DNA of 64,000 nt from JADGGM01 sp027307005 (GTDB lineage: Bacteria; Gemmatimonadota; Gemmatimonadetes; Gemmatimonadales; Gemmatimonadaceae), in contig DATIEP010000049.1 of assembly GCA_035455745.1 (NCBI GenBank), positions 105,791 to 169,790 of the forward strand. The letters run 5' to 3'. Under the pieces are notes generated by a model, which was not told where the DNA came from, searched no databases, and was given only the letters and a program-made list of their open reading frames with translations. The first letter of the stretch is position 1; every line of letters begins with the position of its first letter. The position numbers and the translations under genes were made by a program. This document shows, piece by piece, positions 49,334 through 57,473 of this stretch.

Positions 49334-50248
49334 ATGCAGAAATTCGAACCATCCATCTCTTCGTTGCGACTCGTTCTCGAGATAGCAACGGTTGGGAAGC
49401 TGACCGCCGCGGCGTCGCGACTTCGCGTCTCTCAGTCGGGAGCAAGTCACGCGCTTCGCATTCTCGAGACGGACATTGGTGCGGAGCTGTTCGTGCGGAA
49501 TTCGGACGGGTTGCGCTTATCAGAGGCAGGGCAACGCTTGTTGCCGCACATCGAACGGGCGCTCACGAATTTGGACGCCATCCGCACGGAGGCCGCCGGG
49601 CTGTCCCCGCTCGACGGTGGAAATCTGCGGATTGCCGCTGTGCCAAGCCTCTTGGCAACTATTCTCCCGCCGATCCTCAAGGAGTTTCGTGTCCGATTCC
49701 CCGGCGTCGAACTGTCCATATTCGAGGGAACCGACCAAGAAATACGGACCTGGACAACAACCAACTTGGCACATGTAGGGTTCGCGGCGCTGCCCATGGA
49801 GGGAGTTGTCGCGGAAGAGCTCACTCAAGATGAGTGGCTCGCGCTGATTCCCAAGAATCTCTTCAAGGAGCAGTCGACGATCTCGCTGCGCGAGCTGTCG
49901 GAACATCGATTCTTGCTGTCAGGCGGCGGTTGCGAGACGCATGTCCAAGGGATCTTTGCCGGCGCGAAGGTTGCGCTAACGGACCACTTGGCGGTCAAGC
50001 AGCTGCCAACCATTCAGGCGATGGTCGCGGAGGGGTTGGGCGTCAGTTTGGTACCGAGTCTTTCCGTGACGAACCTGCATGCAGGCATTCGCACACTGCA
50101 ACTCAAGCCGCGCCGATTTCGGAAAATCGGGATGGTGTTTGCAGCCGGACCCAGACAACCGGCGGTGACAGCCTGGGATGAGCTCGTCAAACAACGTCTT
50201 CAACACCCGAAAAAGAAGTCGACTCGACGTCAGAGCAGGGCTCGCTGA
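49334..50248 (+). CDS. LysR-family transcriptional regulator
   Basis: 304 residues. Helix-turn-helix 'LRLVLEIATVGKLTAAASRLRVSQSGASHALRILETDIGAELFVRNSDGLRLSEAGQRLLPHI', then the substrate-binding fold ('LRIAAVPSLLATILPPILKEFRVRFPGVELSIFEGTDQEI', 'MVAEGLGVSLVPSLSV'). The 149 bases before it, shared with the amidotransferase gene, include an AT-rich GATATCATATAAGG, a plausible LysR-type site. It probably controls the divergent amidotransferase. Confidence 0.85.
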   Translation: MQKFEPSISSLRLVLEIATVGKLTAAASRLRVSQSGASHALRILETDIGAELFVRNSDGLRLSEAGQRLLPHIERALTNLDAIRTEAAGLSPLDGGNLRIAAVPSLLATILPPILKEFRVRFPGVELSIFEGTDQEIRTWTTTNLAHVGFAALPMEGVVAEELTQDEWLALIPKNLFKEQSTISLRELSEHRFLLSGGGCETHVQGIFAGAKVALTDHLAVKQLPTIQAMVAEGLGVSLVPSLSVTNLHAGIRTLQLKPRRFRKIGMVFAAGPRQPAVTAWDELVKQRLQHPKKKSTRRQSRAR

Positions 50249-50309
50249 CGCGAGTGCAAGCGACCGCTTCGTCAATTCTATTCAAGCTCCCCTGGGGATG
50301 TGGGAGACA

Positions 50310-50452
50310 TCGCGGTCGAGCGACCGATCTCGTGCAGGCCTAACGCGACGCTCATCGCAGACATCGTCGAGCGCGGATTCGCGGTGTGAAGTCCCGGCTC
50401 GAAGGAGAGATTCATGCTGGCGGGCCGCACCTGGCGCAAATCCTAAGCGCCA
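50310..50452 (+). pseudogene. Degenerate second copy of the RibD_C reductase fragment
   Basis: This stretch aligns with 44793-44925 in the same direction ('CTAACGCGACGCTCATCG', 'GGCGGGCCGCACCTGGCGC' shared with small changes), with indels and a stop. It includes the homologous GCCTAAC word at 50338. Together with the fragment at 44635 it brackets the low-GC island like a direct repeat. Confidence 0.6.
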
Positions 50453-50483
50453 GGCCGACGGGCGAAACAAGCCGCCGGAACGG

Positions 50484-50666
50484 TCATTCATCGACGACCA
50501 GCGTGCCGATCGCGCCTTTCTGGCCATGGCCGAAGGAGCGATGCACGAACACGTATTCGCCCGGCTCGTTTGCCTGCATCTCGAAGATCATGCCGCCGCC
50601 CGCTGGCACGCTGTACGTCTGCACGCCATGGATCGCGCTGTTAGGCGGCGCGCCGAGGTAGACCGG
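50484..50666 (-). pseudogene. 3' end of a second nirK-like gene
   Basis: About 60 codons match residues ~311-370 of the CuNiR at 18046 ('VYLGAPPNSAIHGVQTYSVPAGGGMIFEMQANEPGEYVFVHRSFGHGQKGAIGTLVVDE'). By eye the DNA is about 85% identical. The type 2 copper His is displaced ('VFVHRS' instead of 'VFVNHS'), and the upstream part, including all type 1 ligands, is missing. It lies between the reductase fragment and tRNA-Pro. Confidence 0.8.
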
Positions 50667-50733
50667 GGATTTGACCGGACTGTAGCGAGCCGCAGGCGAA
50701 GCGACGACGGAAAAAAGACCGCCGACACGACAA

Positions 50734-50757
50734 AGCCCCGGCCGTTTAGGCCGGGGC
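50734..50757 (-). terminator. Terminator downstream of tRNA-Pro
   Basis: GCCCCGGCC (50734-50742) pairs with GGCCGGGGC (50749-50757). Read on the minus strand the stem is followed by TTTG, just after the tRNA 3' end at 50761. It is a short intrinsic terminator for the tRNA transcript. Confidence 0.65.
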
Positions 50758-50760
50758 GAG

Positions 50761-50834
50761 TCGGGACGGCGGGATTTGAACCCGCGACCCCCTGAACCCC
50801 ATTCAGGTGCGCTACCGGGCTGCGCCACGTCCCG
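50761..50834 (-). tRNA. tRNA-Pro (anticodon GGG)
   Basis: The reverse strand folds as a standard cloverleaf: acceptor stem CGGGACG/CGTCCCG, D-arm with GCGCAGCCCGGTAGCGC, anticodon stem CCTGA/TCAGG with loop ATGGGGT (anticodon GGG), and T-arm with GGTTCAAATCC. CCA is not encoded. It reads codons CCC/CCU. The island at 44.8-50.7 kb ends next to its 3' side, a common integration site. Confidence 0.92.
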
Positions 50835-51066
50835 TCTGATTGCCCATTCTCTACTCTGGCGCAATCGACTTCGACAATCTACCGGACCAGCCACTCGCTC
50901 ACAACCGCGCACACACCACCCTCCGCACCGCCGAAGTTCGCGCCACAGCGCGATTCCCTCGCTTCCCCGCCCCCGCGCGCCGCGATAAACTTCCCCCGTC
51001 CGCGCAGGCGCCGGATCGCTCGGGCCGCCGCCGGACACCAGGTCCCTCGACATCGGTGGTGCCCGC

Positions 51067-52260
51067 ATGAAAATCGGAGTCCCGCGAGAAACCGTCCCCG
51101 GCGAAAAACGCGTCGCCGTCACGCCTGAGGTCGCTTCGAAACTCGTCAAATCAGGCTTCGTCGTCACCGTCGAAATGGGCGCGGGCCAGGCGGCGGGATT
51201 CTCCGACACCGATTACCAAGCAGCCGGCGCCACCATCGCTCCCACCGCGGCCGCGGCACTCGGCGACGCCGACGCCGTGCTCAAAGTCCGCCGACCGGTG
51301 CTCAACCCGGCAACCGGCACGCACGAAGTCGCGCTCTTGAAGCCTAACGCACTGCTCATCGGGCTCCTGGACCCGCGCGGCGACCAAGACGGACTCCGCA
51401 CGATCGCCCAACGCGGCGTCACGGCGGCATCCATGGAGCTGGTCCCGCGCATCACCCGCGCCCAGATGATGGACGCGCTCTCCTCCCAGAGCACCGTCGC
51501 CGGCTACAAAGCGGCGCTCCTCGCGGCCAACGCCATCCAGCGCTTCTTCCCGATGCTCATGACGGCGGCGGGCACCATCCGCCCGGCGCGCGTTCTCGTC
51601 ATCGGCGCGGGCGTCGCGGGACTCCAGGCGATCGCCACGGCCCGCCGGTTAGGCGCGGTGGTGGAAGCCTTCGACACACGCCCGGTGGTCAAGGAACAGG
51701 TGCAATCGTTAGGCGCGCAGTTCGTCGAGCTCGACGTGGCCGAGCACGACGCCCAGGACGGCGGCGGCTACGCCAAGGAGCTCGCGGCCGAGCACATCGC
51801 GCGCGAGAAACAGCTCATCCACGATCACGCGTCCAAGGCCGACGCGGTCATCACCACTGCGCTCGTCCCCGGCCGCCGCGCGCCCGTCCTCATCACGGCG
51901 GCGACGGTGCGCGCCATGCGAGCCGGGTCCGCGATCGTCGACCTGGCCGCCGAGCAAGGCGGGAACTGCGAGCTCTCGCAGCCGGGCACGACCGTCGTCG
52001 ACCACGGCGTCACCATCCTCGCTCCGTTAGACCTGGCCAGCCAGCTGGCCTACGACGCGAGCGCCATGTACGCCCGCAACGTCGCCGCACTCCTCATGCA
52101 CTTTGCGCCGAAAGGAACGATCACCCTGGATTTCAACGATGAGATCACCAAGGCCGTCGTGATCGCGGCCCAGGGCGAGATGCGCCTCGCGCCGCCGGCG
52201 GGAGCGGCGGCGCCCCCGGCCCAACCGACGCCGAACCGGACCGCGGGGGCCAAGGTATGA
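51067..52260 (+). CDS. pntAA: NAD(P) transhydrogenase subunit alpha 1 (NAD-binding domain I)
   Basis: 397 residues, the length of the PntAA polypeptide of three-subunit transhydrogenases. 'IGVPRETVPGEKRVAVTPE' start, then 'RVLVIGAGVAGLQAIATARRLGAVVEAFDTRPVVKEQVQSLGAQFVEL' gives the NAD(H)-binding Rossmann site, and 'RAGSAIVDLAAEQGGNCELSQPG' follows. With PntAB and PntB it transfers hydride between NADH and NADP+, driven by the proton gradient, supplying NADPH. Genes overlap or abut (ATGA), so this is one operon. Confidence 0.95.
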   Translation: MKIGVPRETVPGEKRVAVTPEVASKLVKSGFVVTVEMGAGQAAGFSDTDYQAAGATIAPTAAAALGDADAVLKVRRPVLNPATGTHEVALLKPNALLIGLLDPRGDQDGLRTIAQRGVTAASMELVPRITRAQMMDALSSQSTVAGYKAALLAANAIQRFFPMLMTAAGTIRPARVLVIGAGVAGLQAIATARRLGAVVEAFDTRPVVKEQVQSLGAQFVELDVAEHDAQDGGGYAKELAAEHIAREKQLIHDHASKADAVITTALVPGRRAPVLITAATVRAMRAGSAIVDLAAEQGGNCELSQPGTTVVDHGVTILAPLDLASQLAYDASAMYARNVAALLMHFAPKGTITLDFNDEITKAVVIAAQGEMRLAPPAGAAAPPAQPTPNRTAGAKV

Positions 52261-52553
52261 CGCGCGAGCTCGTCCTCTCCGTTTACGTCATCATCCTCGC
52301 CATCTTCACCGGGTACGAAGTCATCTCCCGGGTTCCCTCGATTCTCCATACGCCGCTCATGTCGGCCACCAACGCGATCCACGGCATCGTTCTGTTAGGC
52401 GCGATGATCGTGTTGGGCGCCGCCGACACCCCCGTCCTCCACGTCCTCGGCTTCATCGCCGTGGTGTTAGGCGCGGCCAACGTCTTCGGCGGATTCGTCG
52501 TCACCGACCGCATGCTCGAAATGTTCAAGAAGAAGCCGGAGGAACGGAAGTGA
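52257..52553 (+). CDS. pntAB: NAD(P) transhydrogenase subunit alpha 2 (membrane)
   Basis: 98 residues with three transmembrane helices: 'ELVLSVYVIILAIFTGYEVISRV', 'LMSATNAIHGIVLLGAMIVLG' and 'VLHVLGFIAVVLGAANVFGGFVVTDRML'. The second helix 'SATNAIHGIVLLGAM' carries the conserved NAIHG motif whose His contributes to proton translocation. It overlaps pntAA by 4 bases and pntB by 4 bases. Confidence 0.93.
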   Translation: MTRELVLSVYVIILAIFTGYEVISRVPSILHTPLMSATNAIHGIVLLGAMIVLGAADTPVLHVLGFIAVVLGAANVFGGFVVTDRMLEMFKKKPEERK

Positions 52554-53953
52554 TCCTCGACACGAGAGCGAGCATCATCGCTGTCGCCTACATCGTCGCT
52601 GCCGTCCTCCTCATCGTCGGTCTCCGCAAACTCAGCTCCCCCGCCACCGCCCGCGGCGGCAACATGCTGGCGGCCGCCGGCGTGTTCCTGGCGCTCGCGA
52701 TCACGCTGCTCGACCGCGAGATCGTGTCGTACTGGGAGCTGGCGTTGGGCATCATCATTGGCGGCGCGATCGGGATCGTGGCGGCGCGGCGGGTGCAGAT
52801 GACCGCCATGCCGCAGATGGTCGGCCTGCTCAATGGGTTAGGCGGCGGCACGGCGGCGCTCGTCTCCCTGTCCGAATATCTTCGGCTGTCGCTCGTTGCG
52901 CCCGTGCGCGGCGGCGAAGCGGTGAGCGTCGTGTTGGGCACCGCGATCGGGTCGGTGTCGTTCACCGGCAGCGTCGTCGCGTTCGCCAAGCTCCAGGAAC
53001 TGCTCTCGAGCAAGCCGTTCCAGTTTCCGCTGCAACGCGCGTTCAACGCCCTGCTCGTGGTCGTCATTCTCGCGCTCGGCGTCACCATGGTCATGGGCGG
53101 CGATACCGCCAGCACGCCGTGGATCGTGTTCGCCGTCGCGCTCGCGTTGGGCGCGCTGCTCGTGCTCCCCATCGGCGGCGGCGACATGCCGGTCGTCATC
53201 GCGACGCTGAACGCGCTCACCGGGATCGCGGCCGCGTTCACGGGACTCGTGCTGCACAACCAGATCCTGGTCGTCGCGGGCATCCTGGTGGGCGCGTCGG
53301 GCACCCTGCTGACGCTGCTCATGGGCAAGGCGATGAACCGCTCGTTAGGCAACGTGTTCTTCGGCGGCTTCGGCGCGGCGACGGCGGCCGCCGGCGGCCC
53401 GGCGGGCAGCGCCGTCGCGAAAACCGTCCGCCAGACGAGCGCCGAGGATACGGCGATCGCCCTCGCGTACGCGCGCAAGGTGGTGATCGTGCCCGGCTAC
53501 GGCCTCGCGGTGGCCGAGGGCCAGCACGCGGTGCGCGAGCTGGCGCAGGAGCTCGAGAAGCGCGGCGTCGACGTGAAGTTCGCGATTCACCCGGTGGCCG
53601 GCCGCATGCCGGGCCACATGAACGTGCTCTTGGCCGAAGCAAACATTCCGTACGACGAGCTGGTCGAGATGGACCAGATCAACGGCGACTTCGACAGCAC
53701 CGACGTCGTGCTGGTGGTGGGCGCCAACGACGTGGTGAATCCCGCCGCGCGCGAGGATCCGACGAGCCCCATCTATGGTATGCCGATCCTCGATGTGGAC
53801 AAAGCGCGCAACGTGATCGTGCTCAAGCGCAGCATGGGCACGGGCTTCGCCGGCATCGACAACTCGCTCTTCTACCGCGACCGCACGCGCATGCTGTTCG
53901 GCGACGCGAAGAAGTCGCTCACGTCGTTAGTCGAGGCGCTCAAGGCCGTCTAA
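52550..53953 (+). CDS. pntB: NAD(P) transhydrogenase subunit beta
   Basis: 467 residues. Nine transmembrane helices fill 1-270, followed by the NADP(H)-binding domain III: 'ARKVVIVPGYGLAVAEGQHAVRELAQELEKRGVDVKFAIHPVAGRMPGHMNVLLAEANIPYDELVEMDQINGDFDSTDVVLVVGANDVVNPAA' with the GYGLAVA and GRMPGHMN motifs. It ends the pnt operon. The stop TAA lies in CTAACG, a near match of the GTTAGGC word. Confidence 0.95.
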   Translation: MILDTRASIIAVAYIVAAVLLIVGLRKLSSPATARGGNMLAAAGVFLALAITLLDREIVSYWELALGIIIGGAIGIVAARRVQMTAMPQMVGLLNGLGGGTAALVSLSEYLRLSLVAPVRGGEAVSVVLGTAIGSVSFTGSVVAFAKLQELLSSKPFQFPLQRAFNALLVVVILALGVTMVMGGDTASTPWIVFAVALALGALLVLPIGGGDMPVVIATLNALTGIAAAFTGLVLHNQILVVAGILVGASGTLLTLLMGKAMNRSLGNVFFGGFGAATAAAGGPAGSAVAKTVRQTSAEDTAIALAYARKVVIVPGYGLAVAEGQHAVRELAQELEKRGVDVKFAIHPVAGRMPGHMNVLLAEANIPYDELVEMDQINGDFDSTDVVLVVGANDVVNPAAREDPTSPIYGMPILDVDKARNVIVLKRSMGTGFAGIDNSLFYRDRTRMLFGDAKKSLTSLVEALKAV

Positions 53954-53981
53954 CGCGACACCGTCTCACTCCCGGCCCACG

Positions 53982-54638
53982 CTAGGGAGCGTTGGCGAGC
54001 AAGCGAACGCCGGCAATCGTTTGCGACGGCACGGTAACGTCCAACGTCCCACCTGGGACCGTGATCCGCCCCGACATCTCGGTCGCCACGTTTTGGCGCT
54101 GACAGCCGAAGCCGAACGGCACCGTCACGTCCTGCGGAACCTGTGTCCGGAGCGCGACGCACGAGCCAAACGCTGCTGATGGGGTGACGCCGCCGGTCAC
54201 GGTGGTCGGTGGCGCCCCGAGCGCCGTGTCGTTGGTCACGAAGCCGACTAGCGCCGCGCGATAGTAGGCGATGACCCAGATCGTGTCCGCTGCGGCGCCC
54301 GACCAGGCGTCGACCAGATAGAGCGAGTCGAACGGTCGGCCCGCTACTGCCTGCACGTCGTACGACGCAACCATGGGATACGTCGTTGTTTTCCCGTTCA
54401 CCGAAAGCCGGACGGTGCCGATCGGCGCACCGAGGGCGATTTCCTGCAGGATCGTGAGCAGCTGGGCAGCGCGCTCTGCGCTCGCCCCGACGCGCGCGGA
54501 ATCCAGTCGTGCGGCGATGATGGCCCGTTGCGAGACCGTGGGCGCCGTCACGGATTCACTGGAGCACGCAACCGCGACCATGGGCGCGATGAGGATGGCG
54601 AGCACGCACGGCGTGTGAAGCGAACGCGGCAGATGCAT
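53982..54638 (-). CDS. Secreted lipoprotein, second paralogue
   Basis: 218 residues from the ATG at 54638: 'LHTPCVLAILIAPMVAVACSSESVTAP' is a lipoprotein signal. The body matches the proteins at 1400 and 54902: a helix 'AIIAARLDSARVGASAERAAQLLTILQEIALGAPIGTVRLSVNGKTTTYPM', a central beta region, then cysteines in 'GSCVALRTQVPQDVTVPFGFGCQRQ' and the end 'VPSQTIAGVRLLANAP'. It precedes its near-identical-architecture neighbour by 263 bases, suggesting a tandem duplication. Function unknown. Confidence 0.75.
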   Translation of the reverse strand: MHLPRSLHTPCVLAILIAPMVAVACSSESVTAPTVSQRAIIAARLDSARVGASAERAAQLLTILQEIALGAPIGTVRLSVNGKTTTYPMVASYDVQAVAGRPFDSLYLVDAWSGAAADTIWVIAYYRAALVGFVTNDTALGAPPTTVTGGVTPSAAFGSCVALRTQVPQDVTVPFGFGCQRQNVATEMSGRITVPGGTLDVTVPSQTIAGVRLLANAP

Positions 54639-54901
54639 GGCTGGTGCCCTCCGGCAGGCAAACGGACATCGTTGGTCGCGCACGATGCTCCCGCGCATCG
54701 ACGTATCCTGCGGAAGCTGGACCACAAATCCATGGCTCGCCAGAGCGGTTCCACGCGTTAGACCGTAAGGCACGTGCGCGATTTGATCGGACAATATGGG
54801 CGCGACCGCGACGGCACCCGCGTGCCGCCCAACACGGACCATGCGGCCCTCGGCCGATCGTTGGGCGTCCGGTGCCCAACGGTCGGCCGAGGCCTAACGC
54901 A

Positions 54902-55564
54902 TCACGGCGCGGCCGGCGCGGCCGCGGTTTCGATCCGGATGCCGGATACCCTCTGGTTCGGCAGCGAGAGGGTGTCGGCGCTCGTACCGACCGCAGTGAC
55001 AAAGGACGCGGTGACGGTTTGCAGCCGGCACGTGATCGGCGCCGGCGCGTCCAGGTCGGACGGCGCCTGGGCGAGGAACGACTTGCACGCCGCGCCGGGT
55101 GCGTCGGGCGTCAGCGCGACCGTGCCGCCGATCGTGCCGACCGAGCCGTCGTGATCGGAGACGATCGAGAACACCCCACTGCTCGACGCGTTGAAGAGGA
55201 CGACGCTATCGGGCGCGTTTCCCTCGTACCCGATCACCGTGTACTGGGAGTCGACGGGTTGGCCGTTCACGTCGTCCACGAGCAACGCTGCCACCATCGT
55301 GAAGCGCCCCGTCACGGCGCCGTTCTTGATGAGGCCCGCACCGAGCGGCGCGCCCTCGGCGAGAATCTGCGCGATGCTCTGGAACTCGCTGGCACGCTGG
55401 CCGTCGGCAGTGGTGCCGCGCAGGGAGTCGAAGCGCGTGAGGATGCGCACGTTCTGGCCCGTGTTCGGACCGGTGGACGACGAACTGGAGCACGCCGCTG
55501 CGACGACGATCGCGGCGAGGACCGGCACGGCGCAGCACAGATGGAGCGGACGAACGATGTTCAT
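54902..55564 (-). CDS. Secreted lipoprotein, third paralogue
   Basis: 220 residues from the ATG at 55564: 'LHLCCAVPVLAAIVVAAACSSSSSTGP' lipobox. Body: 'VRILTRFDSLRGTTADGQRASEFQSIAQILAEGAPLGAGLIKNGAVTGRFTM', 'DSQYTVIGYEGNAPDSVVLFNASSSGVFSIV', then 'AACKSFLAQAPSDLDAPAPITCRLQT' and the end 'LPNQRVSGIRIE'. The cysteine pair and 'LPxQxIxGVR' ending match the other two paralogues, so this is a family of at least three in the window. Role in the envelope unknown. Confidence 0.75.
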   Translation of the reverse strand: MNIVRPLHLCCAVPVLAAIVVAAACSSSSSTGPNTGQNVRILTRFDSLRGTTADGQRASEFQSIAQILAEGAPLGAGLIKNGAVTGRFTMVAALLVDDVNGQPVDSQYTVIGYEGNAPDSVVLFNASSSGVFSIVSDHDGSVGTIGGTVALTPDAPGAACKSFLAQAPSDLDAPAPITCRLQTVTASFVTAVGTSADTLSLPNQRVSGIRIETAAAPAAP

Positions 55565-55684
55565 GGGGCTCTCCGGCGATGGTTGGATAATGCCTAACGC
55601 ACAAACCATCTCGATCGCGAGCGCGGAGCGAGACGGTGCGCGCCTCGGGATGTATCCACCATAGAGCCGGGGGCGAGCCCCGTG

Positions 55685-56674
55685 CTAAAAAATCAGCGAA
55701 AGCAGATCGGACTCTGACACGCCGCTTACAAACGAGCCTCCGTCCGCGGTCCGGAGTGCGCCGGCCAGGTCGTCACGGCGATACCGCACACCCGTTAGGC
55801 CACGTTCGAGGTCGGCGATCTCGCGGCTGGAGAAGAAGTCGCCGAAGACGCGGACCGTCTTGATGATGCCGTCCACCACGTCGAGGCGCACGTCGACCTC
55901 GCCGCTCGGAAACCGCTGCGTGCGTTGCAGGTTGAAGGGCGGCGATTCACCGTAGTTCCAGTCCCAGGTGCGGTACTTGGTGTTAGCCAACTCTTCGACT
56001 CGGCGCCGATCGTCGGCCGAGAACTCGTGCACCGGCACGGGACCGCCGCCGGGAAAGAAATGCGCGAGCAGCGCCGCCCGAAAATCGTCCATCGCGAGCG
56101 GCGCCGCGAGGAACTCGCTGATGTTCGCGACGCGGCTGCGCACCGACTGAATACCCTTGGACTCCACCTTGCCCGGCTTCGGCTTGAGCGCGCGCGTCAC
56201 GTCGTCGAGGTTCGAGTCGAGCAGCAGCGTCCCGTGGCTGAACATCCGCTCGCCCCGCACCACCTGCGCGTTGCCCGACACCTTCCGCCCCTCGACGACG
56301 ATGTCGTTCCGGCCCGTACGCTCGGCCGGCACGCCTAACTCACGCAGCGCCTCGACCACGGGTCCGGTGAACTCCGCGTAGTTGTTGAACCGCTGCGGCG
56401 AGTAGCGCGTGATGAAGCTGAAGCTCAGGTTGCCGAGGTCGTGGTAGACCGCGCCGCCGCCGGAAATGCGGCGCACGACGGCGATGTCGTGCGCGTGCAC
56501 GAAGTCGGCGTCGATCTCCTCGATGGTGTTCTGGTGCTTGCCGATGATGATCGACGGCCGATTGACGTAGAACAGCAGATAGCTGTCCGAGAGGTCGAGG
56601 GTGAGCAGCGCGTACTCTTCGAGCGCCAGATTGAGTGTCGGATCGGTCGTGCCGCCGTTGTCGAGGAACCGCAT
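55685..56674 (-). CDS. lplA: Lipoate-protein ligase A
   Basis: 329 residues. 'RFLDNGGTTDPTLNLALEEYAL', 'FYVNRPSIIIGKHQNTIEEIDADFVHAHDIAVVRRISGGGAVYHDLGNLSFSFI' with the RRxSGGGAVYHD lipoyl-adenylate motif, and 'GRNDIVVEGRKVSGNAQ' with the catalytic Lys. The C-terminal accessory domain is present. It attaches lipoate to E2 and GcvH proteins, using ATP. It lies 6 bases after hemQ, so the two are one operon. Confidence 0.93.
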   Translation of the reverse strand: MRFLDNGGTTDPTLNLALEEYALLTLDLSDSYLLFYVNRPSIIIGKHQNTIEEIDADFVHAHDIAVVRRISGGGAVYHDLGNLSFSFITRYSPQRFNNYAEFTGPVVEALRELGVPAERTGRNDIVVEGRKVSGNAQVVRGERMFSHGTLLLDSNLDDVTRALKPKPGKVESKGIQSVRSRVANISEFLAAPLAMDDFRAALLAHFFPGGGPVPVHEFSADDRRRVEELANTKYRTWDWNYGESPPFNLQRTQRFPSGEVDVRLDVVDGIIKTVRVFGDFFSSREIADLERGLTGVRYRRDDLAGALRTADGGSFVSGVSESDLLSLIF

Positions 56675-56680
56675 GCGTCG

Positions 56681-57469
56681 TTAGGCAGGCCACTCGCCGT
56701 CGGCGGCCAACCGGCCGACGAAAAACTCGCCGAACTCCGCGTAGCGCGCGGACGTCTCGTCGAAGCGCATGTCGGTGACGAGCTTCTTGAAGTCGAGCGG
56801 GTCGCGCGCAAAGAGGGTGACGCCCCACTCCCACGCGTCGAGGCCGATCGCGCCCGTGATCACCTGCACCACCCGGCCGGCATACCGGCGCCCGACCATC
56901 CCGTGCGCCGTCATGAGCCGGCTGCGCTCCTCGAGCGACAACTCGTACCAATTCTGGCCCGGCTGCCGGCGCTTCGACATGGGATAGAAGCAGACGTACG
57001 GCATCTCCGGCAGGCGCTGCGGATACAGCCGCCGCTGCACGTGCGCACTGGCCAATTCGGCTGCCGATCGTTGGGCGAGGGCGTGACGATACGCGTCGTC
57101 GCCCACGGCACCGCCCCGCTGTTCGGCTTCCTTGGCCAACTGCGCCGACAGATGGTAGAGCCCCGCCTCGGTCACACTCAGGAAGGAGTAGACCAGGGTC
57201 GACCGCTCGATGACCACTTCGGTGCCTAACCGGCGCTGCACGCGGCCGATGTCGTCGAGGGTCGGCCGGAAGTGGACGAGCATCACATCGGCGCGCGAGC
57301 CAACGAGCGATGCGGCCGCCGTCCAGCCGCCATCGGCCGGACACGCCAGCTCGGCCAGCGCGCGCGACATGCCGTCGCGGGCCGTCGCGTCCGCGCTCAG
57401 CGACGCCGGCACCCGGTAGATCTGATGAAGGGCGTACCAGCCCTCGAGCGTTTCGGGCGCGTAATTCAC
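56681..57469 (-). CDS. hemQ: Coproheme decarboxylase (HemQ/ChdC), chlorite dismutase family
   Basis: 262 residues, the length of monofunctional HemQ. Key features: 'YVCFYPMSKRR' (Tyr and heme-propionate-binding Arg/Lys), the proximal His in 'MTAHGMVGRRYAGRVVQVITGAIGLDAWEWGVTLFARDPLDFKKLVTDMRFDETSARYAEFGEFFVGRL' (H189). It decarboxylates coproheme to heme b in the coproporphyrin-dependent route. The stop TAA lies inside GTTAGGC. It is in an operon with lplA. Confidence 0.93.
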   Translation of the reverse strand: MNYAPETLEGWYALHQIYRVPASLSADATARDGMSRALAELACPADGGWTAAASLVGSRADVMLVHFRPTLDDIGRVQRRLGTEVVIERSTLVYSFLSVTEAGLYHLSAQLAKEAEQRGGAVGDDAYRHALAQRSAAELASAHVQRRLYPQRLPEMPYVCFYPMSKRRQPGQNWYELSLEERSRLMTAHGMVGRRYAGRVVQVITGAIGLDAWEWGVTLFARDPLDFKKLVTDMRFDETSARYAEFGEFFVGRLAADGEWPA

Positions 57470-57473
57470 GCTT

